Source of the DNA: Rhodobacter sp.
GTDB lineage: Bacteria > Pseudomonadota > Alphaproteobacteria > Rhodobacterales > Rhodobacteraceae
Assembly (NCBI GenBank): GCA_027484145.1
Contig: JAIXUH010000002.1
Span: 806,001-870,000 of the forward strand
Reading direction: 5' to 3'
DNA length: 64,000 nt
Shown: positions 48,251 through 56,708 of the stretch, piece after piece
Position numbering within the stretch: the first letter of the stretch is position 1
How the letters are laid out: each line of letters begins with the position of its first letter
Translations under genes and position numbers: made by a program
The notes under the pieces: generated by a model
Told to the model about the DNA's origin: nothing
Database searches by the model: none
Seen by the model: the letters and a program-made list of their open reading frames with translations, nothing else

Positions 48251-48925
48251 ATGTCCCTTCGCCGCCTTCTGACCGGCCTCGGCCTTGTCACCCTCATGCT
48301 GCTGGGACAGCCCGCGCCCACGATGGCGCAAGAGGTCGAGCGTGTGCGCTTCGCCCCCGGCCGCGACGGTGCCGTGCTTCAGGGCGGTGTCACCGGTTAT
48401 GACGACATCACCTATCTTGTCGGCGCGAATGCGGGTCAGCACATGGTGATCGATTTCGGCAGCTCGAATGCCAGCGCCGCGTTCAACGTCTTTGCCCCAG
48501 GCAGCAGCGACGAGGCCATTTTCATCGGCTCGGTCTCTGGCAGCCGCTTTGACATGATCCTGCCCGAAAGCGGCACTTACCGGGTGCAGGTCTATCTGAT
48601 GCGCAACGCCGCCCGCCGCAATGAATCAACGAATTACGTGCTGGACCTGCGCATCCGCGCCGCCAGACCCGACTTTGCCGATGGCCTGTCCGGCGGGCCG
48701 GACTGGTGGGTCGTCACCGGCGTGGCCGCAGGGGACCTGTTGAACCTCCGCGAAGGGCCGGGCACCCGCTTTGCCCGCGTGGCCAGCCTTGCCAACGGGC
48801 AGGTGATGCAGAACCGGGGCTGCAGGCAGGTGGGCAGCACCCGCTGGTGCCGCATCTCCACCCCCGATGGCGTGGTGTCGGGCTGGGCCGCAGGCCGCTT
48901 CCTGCGCGAAAGTGCTGGCCCCTGA
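48251..48925 (+). CDS. Secreted SH3-like protein, paralogue of the 18.8-kb protein
   Basis: 224 residues. Signal peptide (LLTGLGLVTLMLLGQPAPTMAQ), a beta-rich domain (VRFAPGRDGAVLQGGVTGYDDITYLVGANAGQ... YRVQVYLMRNAARRNESTNYVLDL) and a bacterial SH3 domain (LLNLREGPGTRFARVASLANGQVMQNRGCRQVGSTRWCRI). Both domains align with residues 25-235 of the protein at 18810-19865, which carries an extra C-terminal domain. SH3b domains often bind cell-wall peptides; the beta domain resembles those of periplasmic lysozyme-inhibitor-like proteins. Function unproven. Confidence 0.82.
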   Translation: MSLRRLLTGLGLVTLMLLGQPAPTMAQEVERVRFAPGRDGAVLQGGVTGYDDITYLVGANAGQHMVIDFGSSNASAAFNVFAPGSSDEAIFIGSVSGSRFDMILPESGTYRVQVYLMRNAARRNESTNYVLDLRIRAARPDFADGLSGGPDWWVVTGVAAGDLLNLREGPGTRFARVASLANGQVMQNRGCRQVGSTRWCRISTPDGVVSGWAAGRFLRESAGP

Positions 48926-49001
48926 CCCAGCCACGCCTGACCCTTTCGGCCACCCCACAACGCCTGCCGTTACAAAACATTCATTGGCCCCGTCCTGATA
49001 T

Positions 49002-49025
49002 TTCCAATATTCCGGAAATATGGAA
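49002..49025. promoter_or_regulatory. ArsR operator candidate over the start codon
   Basis: Near-perfect palindrome of half-sites TTCCAATATTCC and GGAAATATGGAA (10 of 12 positions symmetric) centred at 49013/49014, covering the start of the arsR fusion gene. Typical for autoregulating ArsR repressors. Confidence 0.6.
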
Positions 49026-49883
49026 TCGTTCAACCCTCCCTCCCCTGCGCCCGCCGCAGACACCGCCATCGCCGCCTTCGCCGCGCTGGCCCATCCGGAC
49101 CGTCTGGCCGTCTTTCGGCTCCTGATGCGCTTTGCCCCGCAAGGCGCCCGCCCCACCGAAATCGCCCTTGCCCTGAATCTGCGGCCAAACACGCTGTCGC
49201 ATCACCTCTCCGACCTTTCCGCGGCTGGCCTGGTGCAGGCCGAACGGCAGGGCCGCTCGCTCTACTACAGCGTCAATCTTGACCGGACCGAGGGGCTGAT
49301 CGGCTACCTCGCCCTTGATGTCGGCCGTGCCCGGCCCGACCTTCTTTCCCCCCTGCGCCTTACGCAAAAGGACTCCGCCATGCGCGATACTGATTTCGAC
49401 GTGCTCTTCATCTGCACCGGAAACTCCGCCCGCTCCATCTTTGCCGAAGCTCTGCTGCGCGACCTTGGCCGTGGCAAGTTTCAGGCCTTCTCCGCCGGCA
49501 CCCGCGCGGGCACCAGCCTGCACCCCTTCGCGCTCGACGTGCTGCAGCGCAACGGGCACGCCATCACCGGCCTGCGCGCCAAACATATGTCCGAGTTTCA
49601 GCAGCCCGGTTCCATCGTGATGGACTTCGTCTTTACCGTCTGCGACACGGCGGCGTCCGAGGAATGCCCGCCATGGCCCGGCCAGCCCATCACCGGCCAT
49701 TGGGGCCTGCCCGACCCGGTCAAGGCCACCGGCACCGATGCGGAAAAGGCCCTCGTCTTCGCCCAGACCTATGCCGCCCTGCGCCGCCGCATCTCGGCCT
49801 TCGTCGCCCTGCCCTTCGAAAGCCTCAGCCGCCTGTCGCTGCAATCGCACATCGACGACATCAGCCGGGGGGCCCACCCATGA
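49020..49883 (+). CDS. ArsR repressor - arsenate reductase (LMW phosphatase type) fusion
   Basis: 287 residues. About 1-105 are an ArsR winged helix ([66 protein letters not shown]). About 125-285 are a low-molecular-weight phosphatase/arsenate reductase domain with the CX5R loop in [17 protein letters not shown] and a later cysteine in [16 protein letters not shown]. The fusion combines sensor and enzyme in one chain. ATGA overlap with the GAPDH gene shows operon structure. I see no typical arsenite-binding CxC pair in the DNA-binding helix, so how it senses arsenic is open. Confidence 0.92.
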   Translation: MESFNPPSPAPAADTAIAAFAALAHPDRLAVFRLLMRFAPQGARPTEIALALNLRPNTLSHHLSDLSAAGLVQAERQGRSLYYSVNLDRTEGLIGYLALDVGRARPDLLSPLRLTQKDSAMRDTDFDVLFICTGNSARSIFAEALLRDLGRGKFQAFSAGTRAGTSLHPFALDVLQRNGHAITGLRAKHMSEFQQPGSIVMDFVFTVCDTAASEECPPWPGQPITGHWGLPDPVKATGTDAEKALVFAQTYAALRRRISAFVALPFESLSRLSLQSHIDDISRGAHP

Positions 49884-50890
49884 CCCGCATCGCCCTCAAC
49901 GGTCTTGGCCGCATCGGCAAACTGGCGCTGCGAAACCTTGTCGATGCCGGCGCGGGCGGCCAGATCGTCCTTATCAACGATCCCGCAGGCACCGCCGAAC
50001 AACATGCGCTCCTGATGGAGTTCGACTCGGTGCACGGCCGCTGGCCGGCCCGCATCAGCCATGACGACGGCAGCCTCACCCTCAATGACAGCCACATGGC
50101 GCTGACCCAGACCCGCCGGATCGAGGATCTGCCGCTGGCCGCCATGGGCATCGATCTGGTGATCGACTGCACCGGCGTGTTCAAGACCGCAGAAAAGGTG
50201 AAACCTTACTTCGACGCCGGCGTGAAAAAGGTGGTCGTCTCCGCCCCGGTCAAGGACGACAGCGCCCTCAACCTCGTCTATGGCATCAACCACCATCTCT
50301 ATGACGCGGCCCGGCACCATCTGATCACTGCCGCCAGCTGCACCACCAATTGCCTCGCCCCCGTGGTCAAGGTCATCCACGAAAGCCTTGGCATCCGGCA
50401 TGGCTCCATCACCACGATCCATGACGTGACCAATACCCAGACCATCGTCGACCGCCCTGCCAAGGACATGCGCCGCGCCCGTTCGGCCCTGACCAACCTC
50501 ATCCCCACCTCGACCGGCAGCGCCACCGCCATCACGCTGATCTACCCCGAACTCAAGGGCCGCCTGAACGGCCACGCCGTCCGAGTGCCCCTCCTGAACG
50601 CCTCGCTCACCGATTGCGTGTTCGAGGTCGAGCGCCCGACCACCGTCGAAGAGGTCAATGCCCTGTTCAAGGCCGCCGCCGAAGGCCCGCTTCTGGGCAT
50701 CCTCGGCTATGAAACCCGCGCCCTCGTCTCCTCCGATTACACCAATGATCCGCGCTCAAGCATCATCGATGCGCAAAGCACCATGGTCATCAACGGCACG
50801 CAGGTGAAGATCTACGCCTGGTATGACAATGAATGGGGCTATGCCTGCCGTCTGGCCGATATCGCCCGCATGGTCGCGGCCAAGCTTTAA
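49880..50890 (+). CDS. ArsJ-associated glyceraldehyde-3-phosphate dehydrogenase
   Basis: 336 residues from ATG at 49880. GAPDH fold: [17 protein letters not shown] nucleotide motif, catalytic cysteine in [30 protein letters not shown], and [12 protein letters not shown] at the end. In ars operons with arsJ this paralogue makes 1-arseno-3-phosphoglycerate from arsenate and glyceraldehyde 3-phosphate, which ArsJ exports. Context is decisive for that role over housekeeping Gap. Confidence 0.94.
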   Translation: MTRIALNGLGRIGKLALRNLVDAGAGGQIVLINDPAGTAEQHALLMEFDSVHGRWPARISHDDGSLTLNDSHMALTQTRRIEDLPLAAMGIDLVIDCTGVFKTAEKVKPYFDAGVKKVVVSAPVKDDSALNLVYGINHHLYDAARHHLITAASCTTNCLAPVVKVIHESLGIRHGSITTIHDVTNTQTIVDRPAKDMRRARSALTNLIPTSTGSATAITLIYPELKGRLNGHAVRVPLLNASLTDCVFEVERPTTVEEVNALFKAAAEGPLLGILGYETRALVSSDYTNDPRSSIIDAQSTMVINGTQVKIYAWYDNEWGYACRLADIARMVAAKL

Positions 50891-50952
50891 CCCCCAAACC
50901 CACCACTCCCACAAAACACCACCACAAGACCCCTTCCCGCTTCCCCTTCTCC

Positions 50953-50990
50953 AAATATCCTCGGGGGTCCGGGGGCAGACAGCCCCCGGC
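50953..50990 (+). repeat. Dispersed intergenic hairpin repeat, copy 2
   Basis: AAATATCC, then CGGGGGTCCGGGGG, a 7-base loop and CCCCCGG, in the GAPDH-arsJ gap. Same element as the minus-strand copy at 29161-29198, with a different loop. Confidence 0.7.
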
Positions 50991-51021
50991 CCGCCCCCGC
51001 CGCCTTTCCGGAGTCTCCGCC

Positions 51022-52269
51022 ATGCCTTCGCAGCCCCTTCGCGCCTATGCTGCCGTCACGGCAGCCTACTGGGCCTTCATGCTGTCGGATGGCGCGCTCC
51101 GGATGCTGGTCCTGTTGCACTTCAACGCGCTTGGCTTCACGCCGCTGCAACTGGCTTGGCTGTTCCTGCTCTATGAGGTGGCGGGCATCGTCACCAACCT
51201 TGCCGCAGGCTGGATCGCACAGCGCTTCGGGCTGGCAGCCACGCTTTATGCCGGGCTTGTCCTGCAGATTGCGGCCCTTCTGGCCCTGACGCAGCTTGAT
51301 CCGGGCTGGGGCATCGCGGCCTCGGTCGGCTTTGTCATGGCCGTGCAGGGTGTGTCGGGGGTGGCCAAGGATCTGGCCAAGATGGCCTCGAAATCCGCCG
51401 TCAAGCGTCTGGCCCCGCAGGGCGATGGCACCCTGTTCCGCTGGGTGGCGCTGCTGACCGGGTCCAAGAATGCGGTCAAGGGTCTGGGTTTCTTTCTGGG
51501 CGCGGTCTTTTTGGCTCTGGCCGGGTTCACCGCCGCCATCTGGGGCATGGCGCTGGTGCTGGCGGTGATCCTGATTGCCACCCTTTTGTTCCTGCCCAAG
51601 GGCCTGCCCACCGGCGAAAAGGGCGCAAAGTTCGCGGGCTGGCGCTCGCCCGATGCGCGCGTGAACCAGTTGTCGCTGGCGCGGCTGTTCCTGTTCGGTG
51701 CGCGCGACGTCTGGTTCGTGGTGGGCGTGCCGATCTATTTCCAGATGGTGCTGTCCGATGGCACGCCCGAAGGGCGGCGCTGGGCCTTCTTCCTGATCGG
51801 CGGGTTTCTGGCGGTCTGGATCATCGCTTATGGCGCGGTGCAAGCCGCCGCGCCCCGCCTGTTGCGCGCCAAGGGCGAAGATCTGCGCGCCACCATCGCG
51901 CAGGCCATCCGCTGGGCGGGCTATCTGGTGCCGCTGCCCTTTGCCTTGGCCGCCGCCGCATGGGCCTCGGGTGAACCCTCGGTCTGGCTGACGGGCGCGC
52001 TGGTCGCGGGCCTGATGGCCTTCGGCTTTGTCTTTGCCATCAATTCTTCGGTCCACTCCTATCTGATCCTCGCCTTTTCGGCGGCCGACCGTGTCACGCG
52101 GGATGTCGGGTTCTATTACATGTCCAATGCGGCGGGGCGGCTTCTGGGCACGCTTCTGTCGGGCCTCAGCTATCAGGTGGGCGGGCTGCCCCTCTGCCTT
52201 GCCACGGCCGGAACCCTTGCCGCCCTCAGCTTCTGGGCCGTGGCACGGCTCAGACCGCCGTCCCTCTGA
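51022..52269 (+). CDS. arsJ: ArsJ organoarsenical efflux permease (MFS)
   Basis: 415 residues from ATG at 51022, twelve predicted helices, major facilitator fold. Sequence marks of the ArsJ group include YWAFMLSDGALRMLVLLHFN, QGVSGVAKDLAKMASKSAVK, LFRWVALLTGSKNAVKGLGFFLGA and FGARDVWFVVGVPIYF. Exports 1-arseno-3-phosphoglycerate made by the upstream GAPDH; the product then breaks down to arsenate outside. A 131-base gap with the hairpin repeat separates it from the GAPDH gene. The longer ORF-track start lies inside the GAPDH gene and is rejected. Confidence 0.94.
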   Translation: MPSQPLRAYAAVTAAYWAFMLSDGALRMLVLLHFNALGFTPLQLAWLFLLYEVAGIVTNLAAGWIAQRFGLAATLYAGLVLQIAALLALTQLDPGWGIAASVGFVMAVQGVSGVAKDLAKMASKSAVKRLAPQGDGTLFRWVALLTGSKNAVKGLGFFLGAVFLALAGFTAAIWGMALVLAVILIATLLFLPKGLPTGEKGAKFAGWRSPDARVNQLSLARLFLFGARDVWFVVGVPIYFQMVLSDGTPEGRRWAFFLIGGFLAVWIIAYGAVQAAAPRLLRAKGEDLRATIAQAIRWAGYLVPLPFALAAAAWASGEPSVWLTGALVAGLMAFGFVFAINSSVHSYLILAFSAADRVTRDVGFYYMSNAAGRLLGTLLSGLSYQVGGLPLCLATAGTLAALSFWAVARLRPPSL

Positions 52270-52287
52270 TCTTCCCCCCCAACAGGC

Positions 52288-52404
52288 TGCGGTTGCGCCG
52301 CCACCTTGCGCCAGATTTTGAGGCCTGCCCCGAAATCTTCGCCGCTTTGCAGCAAATCTGTCATCAAACCGAATCCGTCGCAGACCTAAGAACGCGCAAC
52401 CGCA
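52288..52404. repeat. Long-range inverted repeat between arsJ and the phosphoesterase gene
   Basis: Perfect 11-bp arms TGCGGTTGCGC (52288-52298) and GCGCAACCGCA (52394-52404) enclose 95 bases that include AGATTT / AAATCT. Could close a multi-branched RNA or end the arsJ transcript; no T-run is present. Confidence 0.4.
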
Positions 52405-52424
52405 ATCCATGACGGAGACGGGCT

Positions 52425-53246
52425 GTGCCGCATACCACCGCCACCCGCACGGCGCTGCATCACCACCGCAGCCTGTTCATGTCAGACCTGCATCTGGGCT
52501 CGCTGGGCTGCCGCGCCGATCTGATCCTCGGCTTTCTGCGCGAACATCAGGCGGACACCTACTTTCTGGTCGGCGACATCCTTGATCTGTGGCACCCGCT
52601 TGTGCCGCACTGGACCGCCGATCATCAGGCCATCGTCGATCATTTCGCCGCGCGTCAGGCCGCAGGCGCCCGCGTCGTCTATCTGACTGGCAATCACGAC
52701 CCCGAACCGCAATCCGCCCCCGCCCCGGTGCAGATCGCGGCCAGCCCTGTGCGCGACGTGCTGCACACAACCGCGGCTGGCCGCACCCTTTTGGTCATGC
52801 ATGGCGATCAGTGCGACAACCGCGTGCTGCGCGGCCATACCCTGACCCGCATCGGCAGCCGCATCGACTTTGTCCTGCGCTGGATGGACCGGCGGCTGAC
52901 CAGCCTGCGCCGCCGCGCGCGGGGTGAACAGCGCACCCTGATCGAATGGTCGCTGTCGCGCATCAACATCCTGATGTATCTGGGCCGCGCCCATGAACGC
53001 CGCCTGATCGCCGTGGCCAAGGGCCGGGGCGTCGATGGCGTGGTCTGCGGCCATTTCCACATGGCCGAATTGCACAATGACCATGGCTTGACCTATGCCA
53101 ATTGCGGCGACTGGGTCGACAGCTTTACCGCCCTGGCCGAAGACCCCGACGGCGCCCTGCGCCTTGTCGGCGGGCGCAAGGCCCTTGGCGCCCCCTCACT
53201 TCCCGCCCCCGCCACGGGTCTGGGCGGCACCTTGGTGGGCACATGA
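52425..53246 (+). CDS. LpxH-like metallophosphoesterase (UDP-2,3-diacylglucosamine diphosphatase family)
   Basis: 273 residues, GTG start at 52425 after GGAG. Calcineurin-like motifs: FMSDLHLGS, LVGDILDLW, TGNHDP, VMHGDQCD and VCGHFHMAEL, together forming the dimetal site. The DLHLGSLGCRAD and GDILDLWHP forms resemble the LpxH-like diphosphatase branch found in alphaproteobacteria. Overlaps the glycosyltransferase gene by ATGA. Likely acts on a lipid-linked or nucleotide-linked phosphate; the exact substrate is inferred only. Confidence 0.85.
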   Translation: MPHTTATRTALHHHRSLFMSDLHLGSLGCRADLILGFLREHQADTYFLVGDILDLWHPLVPHWTADHQAIVDHFAARQAAGARVVYLTGNHDPEPQSAPAPVQIAASPVRDVLHTTAAGRTLLVMHGDQCDNRVLRGHTLTRIGSRIDFVLRWMDRRLTSLRRRARGEQRTLIEWSLSRINILMYLGRAHERRLIAVAKGRGVDGVVCGHFHMAELHNDHGLTYANCGDWVDSFTALAEDPDGALRLVGGRKALGAPSLPAPATGLGGTLVGT

Positions 53247-54373
53247 CAGGGACGGCCCTTGCCATCCTTGCGGCCCTGCTGCTGGCGATTCACCTCGCCA
53301 GCATTGGTCTTTATCTGTATCGCCTGCGCCGCCCGACGCGCCCCGCAGGGCTGATCGGCCAACCCTTTGTCACCCTGCTGCGCCCAGTCTGCGGCCTTGA
53401 CCCGTTTGACGCGGAAACGCTGCGCAGCAGCTTTCACCTCGATTATCCGGGGTATGAGGTCATCTTCTGCGTCGACAGCGCCGATGACCCGGTGGTCCGC
53501 CTTGTGAACCGGCTGATCGCCGAATACCCGCGGGTGCCGGCACGCCTCCTGATCGGTCGCGACACGGTTTCGGGCAACCCCAAGCTGAACAATCTGGTCA
53601 AGGGCTGGCACGCCGCGCGGGCCGACTGGGTCTGCATGGCCGACAGCAACCTGCTGTTGCCCCGCGATTATCTGACCCGCATCGTCGCCGCTTGGGGCCC
53701 AAAGACCGGGCTGGTGTCCTCGCCCCCCATCGGCATCCGCCCCCAAGGCTTTGGCGGCCATCTGGAATGCGCGATCCTGAACAGCAATCAGGCGCGCCTG
53801 CAGGCCGCAGTCGATACGCTTGGCTTTGGCTTTGCCCAAGGCAAGACCCTGTTCTGGAACAAGGCGCTTTTGAACCGTGCCGGGGGCATCGCCGCCCTTG
53901 GCCGCCATCTGGCCGAAGATGTGACCGCCACCCGCATCATCCGCCGCTTCGGCCTGCAGATCACCCTGATCGTGCCGCCCTTTGCCCAACCCATCGGGCA
54001 CCGCACCCCCCGTCAGGTCTGGGATCGCCACCTGCGGTGGAGCCGGGTGCGCCGCGACGGCTTTTCCCTGCTGTTTCTGGCCGAAGTGTTCAACGGCGCC
54101 GTCGTGCCCGCCCTTGCCTGCGCCGGGGCGGTGGCCATGTCCGGTGCCCCGCCGCTGTGGCTGCCCGCCTATCTGGCGCTGTGGTATGTGGCCGAGGCCG
54201 CGCTGATGCGCTTTGCCAAATGGCCCTCTGGCCTTGCCGACATCGCGCTGTTGCCTCTGCGCGACCTGATGCTGGTGGCCATTTGGATCACCACCTTTGC
54301 CGGGCGCGGGTTTGAATGGCGGGGCACCGCCATGGCCCCTGACAAACCACCCGTCATAGAACCCGCCGAATAG
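53243..54373 (+). CDS. GT21-type glycosyltransferase (ceramide glucosyltransferase / HpnI-like)
   Basis: 376 residues from ATG at 53243. N-terminal membrane helix (ALAILAALLLAIHLASIGLYLYRL), catalytic core with the GT21 D1, D2, D3, (Q/R)xxRW pattern (CVDSADDP, MADSNLLLP, AEDVTATRI, DRHLRW) and C-terminal membrane helices. Family members add a sugar to ceramide or a similar lipid at the inner membrane. Together with neighbours it suggests glycolipid synthesis. Overlaps the phosphoesterase gene by 4 bases. Confidence 0.88.
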   Translation: MTGTALAILAALLLAIHLASIGLYLYRLRRPTRPAGLIGQPFVTLLRPVCGLDPFDAETLRSSFHLDYPGYEVIFCVDSADDPVVRLVNRLIAEYPRVPARLLIGRDTVSGNPKLNNLVKGWHAARADWVCMADSNLLLPRDYLTRIVAAWGPKTGLVSSPPIGIRPQGFGGHLECAILNSNQARLQAAVDTLGFGFAQGKTLFWNKALLNRAGGIAALGRHLAEDVTATRIIRRFGLQITLIVPPFAQPIGHRTPRQVWDRHLRWSRVRRDGFSLLFLAEVFNGAVVPALACAGAVAMSGAPPLWLPAYLALWYVAEAALMRFAKWPSGLADIALLPLRDLMLVAIWITTFAGRGFEWRGTAMAPDKPPVIEPAE

Positions 54374-54384
54374 CCCGCAGCCCC

Positions 54385-54960
54385 ATGATCGAAACGCCTG
54401 AACTGATTTCACTGATCCGGACATGGGGCCTTGGCATGCTGGCACCGCTTGCGCTGCTGGAAGGCCCCATGGTCAGCGTTGTGGCGGGCTATGCGGTCAG
54501 TCTGGGCGCACTGCCCCTGCGCGGGGTGCTGATTACGCTGGTGCTGGCCGATCTGGCGGGCGACGCCATCCTTTACGCCATCGGGCGCTTTGGCGCGGGC
54601 CGCATCCCGCCGCATTGGCTGCGCCGGGCCGGGGTCACCCGGCGGCACTTGGCGCGTCTGACCCTTGGCTTTCGCAGCCATGACCTGCGGCTTTTGATGC
54701 TGGGCAAACTGACCCATGCCGCAGGCTTTGCCGTCCTCTTGGCAGCGGGGGCCGCGCGCATGCCATTTGCGCGCTTCCTCTTGGCCAACCTTGTGCTGAC
54801 CATCCCCAAATCGGCGGCCTTTGTCATGATCGGCTGGGTCTTCGGCCTTGCCCTGCCCTTGGGCGACGGCTGGCTTTGGCCTGCTCTGACCCTTGCCGCT
54901 ATCGCCTTGTTCCTGCTGTCAATCCTGCCTTTGTTCCGGCCAAGGAGGGCCACCCCATGA
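54385..54960 (+). CDS. DedA/VTT-family membrane protein
   Basis: 191 residues with four or five hydrophobic segments and the SNARE-associated (VTT) layout: LEGPMVSVVAGYAVSLGALPLRGVLITLVLADLAGDAILYAIGRFGAG with the re-entrant loop, then FRSHDLRLLMLGKLTHAAGFAVLLAAGAARMPFARFLLANL. DedA proteins are linked to undecaprenyl-phosphate or phospholipid flipping and envelope homeostasis. Located between two glycosyltransferase genes with minimal spacing, so probably moves or recycles a lipid carrier for them. Confidence 0.85.
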   Translation: MIETPELISLIRTWGLGMLAPLALLEGPMVSVVAGYAVSLGALPLRGVLITLVLADLAGDAILYAIGRFGAGRIPPHWLRRAGVTRRHLARLTLGFRSHDLRLLMLGKLTHAAGFAVLLAAGAARMPFARFLLANLVLTIPKSAAFVMIGWVFGLALPLGDGWLWPALTLAAIALFLLSILPLFRPRRATP

Positions 54961-55709
54961 CCCACCGGCGTTTCGCCTGCCTGATCCCCGCCCATAATGA
55001 GGTGTCGCGCTTGCCGGGCGTGCTGCGCGCCGTGCTGCGCCACCCGATGCTGGACGAGGTGATCGTGATTGATGACGGATCAACCGACGGCACCGGGGAT
55101 CTGGCCCGCACCATGGGCGCGCGGGTCATCCGGTCCGAGGTGAACCGGGGCAAGACCCATGCCCTGACCTTGGGGATCGAGGCGACAACCGCCAGCCACC
55201 TTGTGCTGATCGACGCCGATCTGCAGGGCTTGACCCCGCGCGACATCACCCGCCTGATCCTGCCCGTCGCCGGGTCCGAGGCGATGGCCTCGCTGTCGCT
55301 GCGCGGCAATGCTCCGGCGCTGTGGCGGCTGATCGGGGTTGATTACATCACGGGCGAGCGGGTGATTCCCCGCGCCCTTGTCGCCGACCAGACCCACCGC
55401 CTGCGTGCACTTGCCCGCTTCGGGTTCGAGGTGTTCCTGAACCGTCACCTGATCGCCGCCGACCAGCCCATTGCCGTGGTGCACTGGCCCGGCGTGACCA
55501 GCCCCGCCAAGGTAGCAAAACGCGGTCTGTGGCATGGCTTGCGCGCCGATCTGGCCATGCTGGGCGATATCTTCGCCACCATCACACCATGGATGGCCCT
55601 GCAACAGGTCACGCGTCTGCGCCGTCACGCCTATCGCCCCGGCGGGCGCCACGCGGCCCGCGCCACCGAAGACCCGATCCTTCACGCCCGCCGTGGTCCC
55701 TGGCCATAG
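54957..55709 (+). CDS. GT2-family glycosyltransferase
   Basis: 250 residues from ATG at 54957 (AAGGAGGG upstream). GT-A fold: CLIPAHNEVSRLPGVLRAVLRHPMLDEVIVIDDGSTDGTGDLA and the DxD in LIDADLQGLTPRDI. No clear membrane helices, so probably membrane-peripheral. Overlaps the DedA-like gene by ATGA and is last of the four-gene unit. Acceptor unknown. Confidence 0.87.
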   Translation: MTHRRFACLIPAHNEVSRLPGVLRAVLRHPMLDEVIVIDDGSTDGTGDLARTMGARVIRSEVNRGKTHALTLGIEATTASHLVLIDADLQGLTPRDITRLILPVAGSEAMASLSLRGNAPALWRLIGVDYITGERVIPRALVADQTHRLRALARFGFEVFLNRHLIAADQPIAVVHWPGVTSPAKVAKRGLWHGLRADLAMLGDIFATITPWMALQQVTRLRRHAYRPGGRHAARATEDPILHARRGPWP

Positions 55710-55773
55710 GTCTGGGTCCATAAGTCTGGGGCGAGCGTTCCGAAAGCCGGGGCGTCACGCAAATTTCACATGA

Positions 55774-55791
55774 TTGCGACGTGTCTGTCAT
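55774..55791 (+). promoter_or_regulatory. Pho box candidate upstream of phnC
   Basis: CTGTCAT at 55785-55791 is a perfect alphaproteobacterial PhoB half-site; the 11-bp-spaced partner (TTGCGAC, 55774-55780) is weak. It lies 43 bases before phnC, where PhoB control of phosphonate genes is expected. Confidence 0.45.
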
Positions 55792-55833
55792 GCAGGACCA
55801 CTACGCAGCGTTCAACCAAACGGAGGCTGCTGC

Positions 55834-56655
55834 GTGCTGGAAGTTAAGAATGTGACCCGCATGTTCGGGCAAAAGGCAGCTGTTGACCGGATTTCCTTCT
55901 CGGTGGATCGCCCGGCCTTTGTCGGCATCATCGGGCGTTCGGGCGCGGGCAAATCCACCTTTCTGCGGATGATGAACCGTCTGACCGATGCGTCATCGGG
56001 CGAAATCCTCGTTGATGGCCGCAATATTCTGGCACTGCAAGGAGCGCAAAAGCGGGCATGGCAAAGCCAGTGCGCCATGATTTTCCAGCAGTTCAACCTT
56101 GTGCCGCGCATGGATGTCGCCTCGAACGTGCTGCACGGCATCCTGAACCGCCGCTCTACCCTGCAGACCATGTTCAACCTGTGGTCGCGCGACGATATCC
56201 TGAAAGCCATTGATATCCTTGATCGTCTGGGCATCGCCGAACAGGCCCCCAAACGGGCCGAGGCGCTGTCAGGCGGCCAGCAGCAGCGCGTCGCCATTGC
56301 CCGCGCGCTGATGCAGGACCCCAAGATCATTCTGGCCGACGAACCCATCGCCAGCCTTGACCCGATGAACGCGCAGATCGTCATGGATGCCCTGCGCCGC
56401 ATCAACGTCGAAGACGGCCGCATGGTCGTGGCCAACCTGCACACGCTGGATACCGCGCGCCGCTACTGCGACCGCGTCATTGGCATGCGCGACGGCCGCA
56501 TCGTGTTCGACGGCAGCCCGGACCAGCTGTCAACCGGCGTTGCGCGCGACATCTACGGCGCCGACGCTTCGTTCAACGAAGCCGCCACCTCAACCTCGAT
56601 CGATGCCGCAGGCTCGCAGGCGGACAAGGTCTACGCCAGCACCATGCTGGCCTGA
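55834..56655 (+). CDS. phnC: Phosphonate ABC transporter ATP-binding protein
   Basis: 273 residues from GTG at 55834 (GGAGG 7 bases upstream). Walker [21 protein letters not shown]-loop [14 protein letters not shown], signature [18 protein letters not shown], Walker [14 protein letters not shown], and [14 protein letters not shown] with the switch histidine. PhnC hallmark [20 protein letters not shown] is present. The ORF-track start at 55774 lacks support. First gene of the uptake operon. Confidence 0.95.
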   Translation: MLEVKNVTRMFGQKAAVDRISFSVDRPAFVGIIGRSGAGKSTFLRMMNRLTDASSGEILVDGRNILALQGAQKRAWQSQCAMIFQQFNLVPRMDVASNVLHGILNRRSTLQTMFNLWSRDDILKAIDILDRLGIAEQAPKRAEALSGGQQQRVAIARALMQDPKIILADEPIASLDPMNAQIVMDALRRINVEDGRMVVANLHTLDTARRYCDRVIGMRDGRIVFDGSPDQLSTGVARDIYGADASFNEAATSTSIDAAGSQADKVYASTMLA

Positions 56656-56708
56656 GTTTACCCCGAAGCCCCGGAAAAAACCGGGCGAAACCCCACATGG
56701 AGACGACC

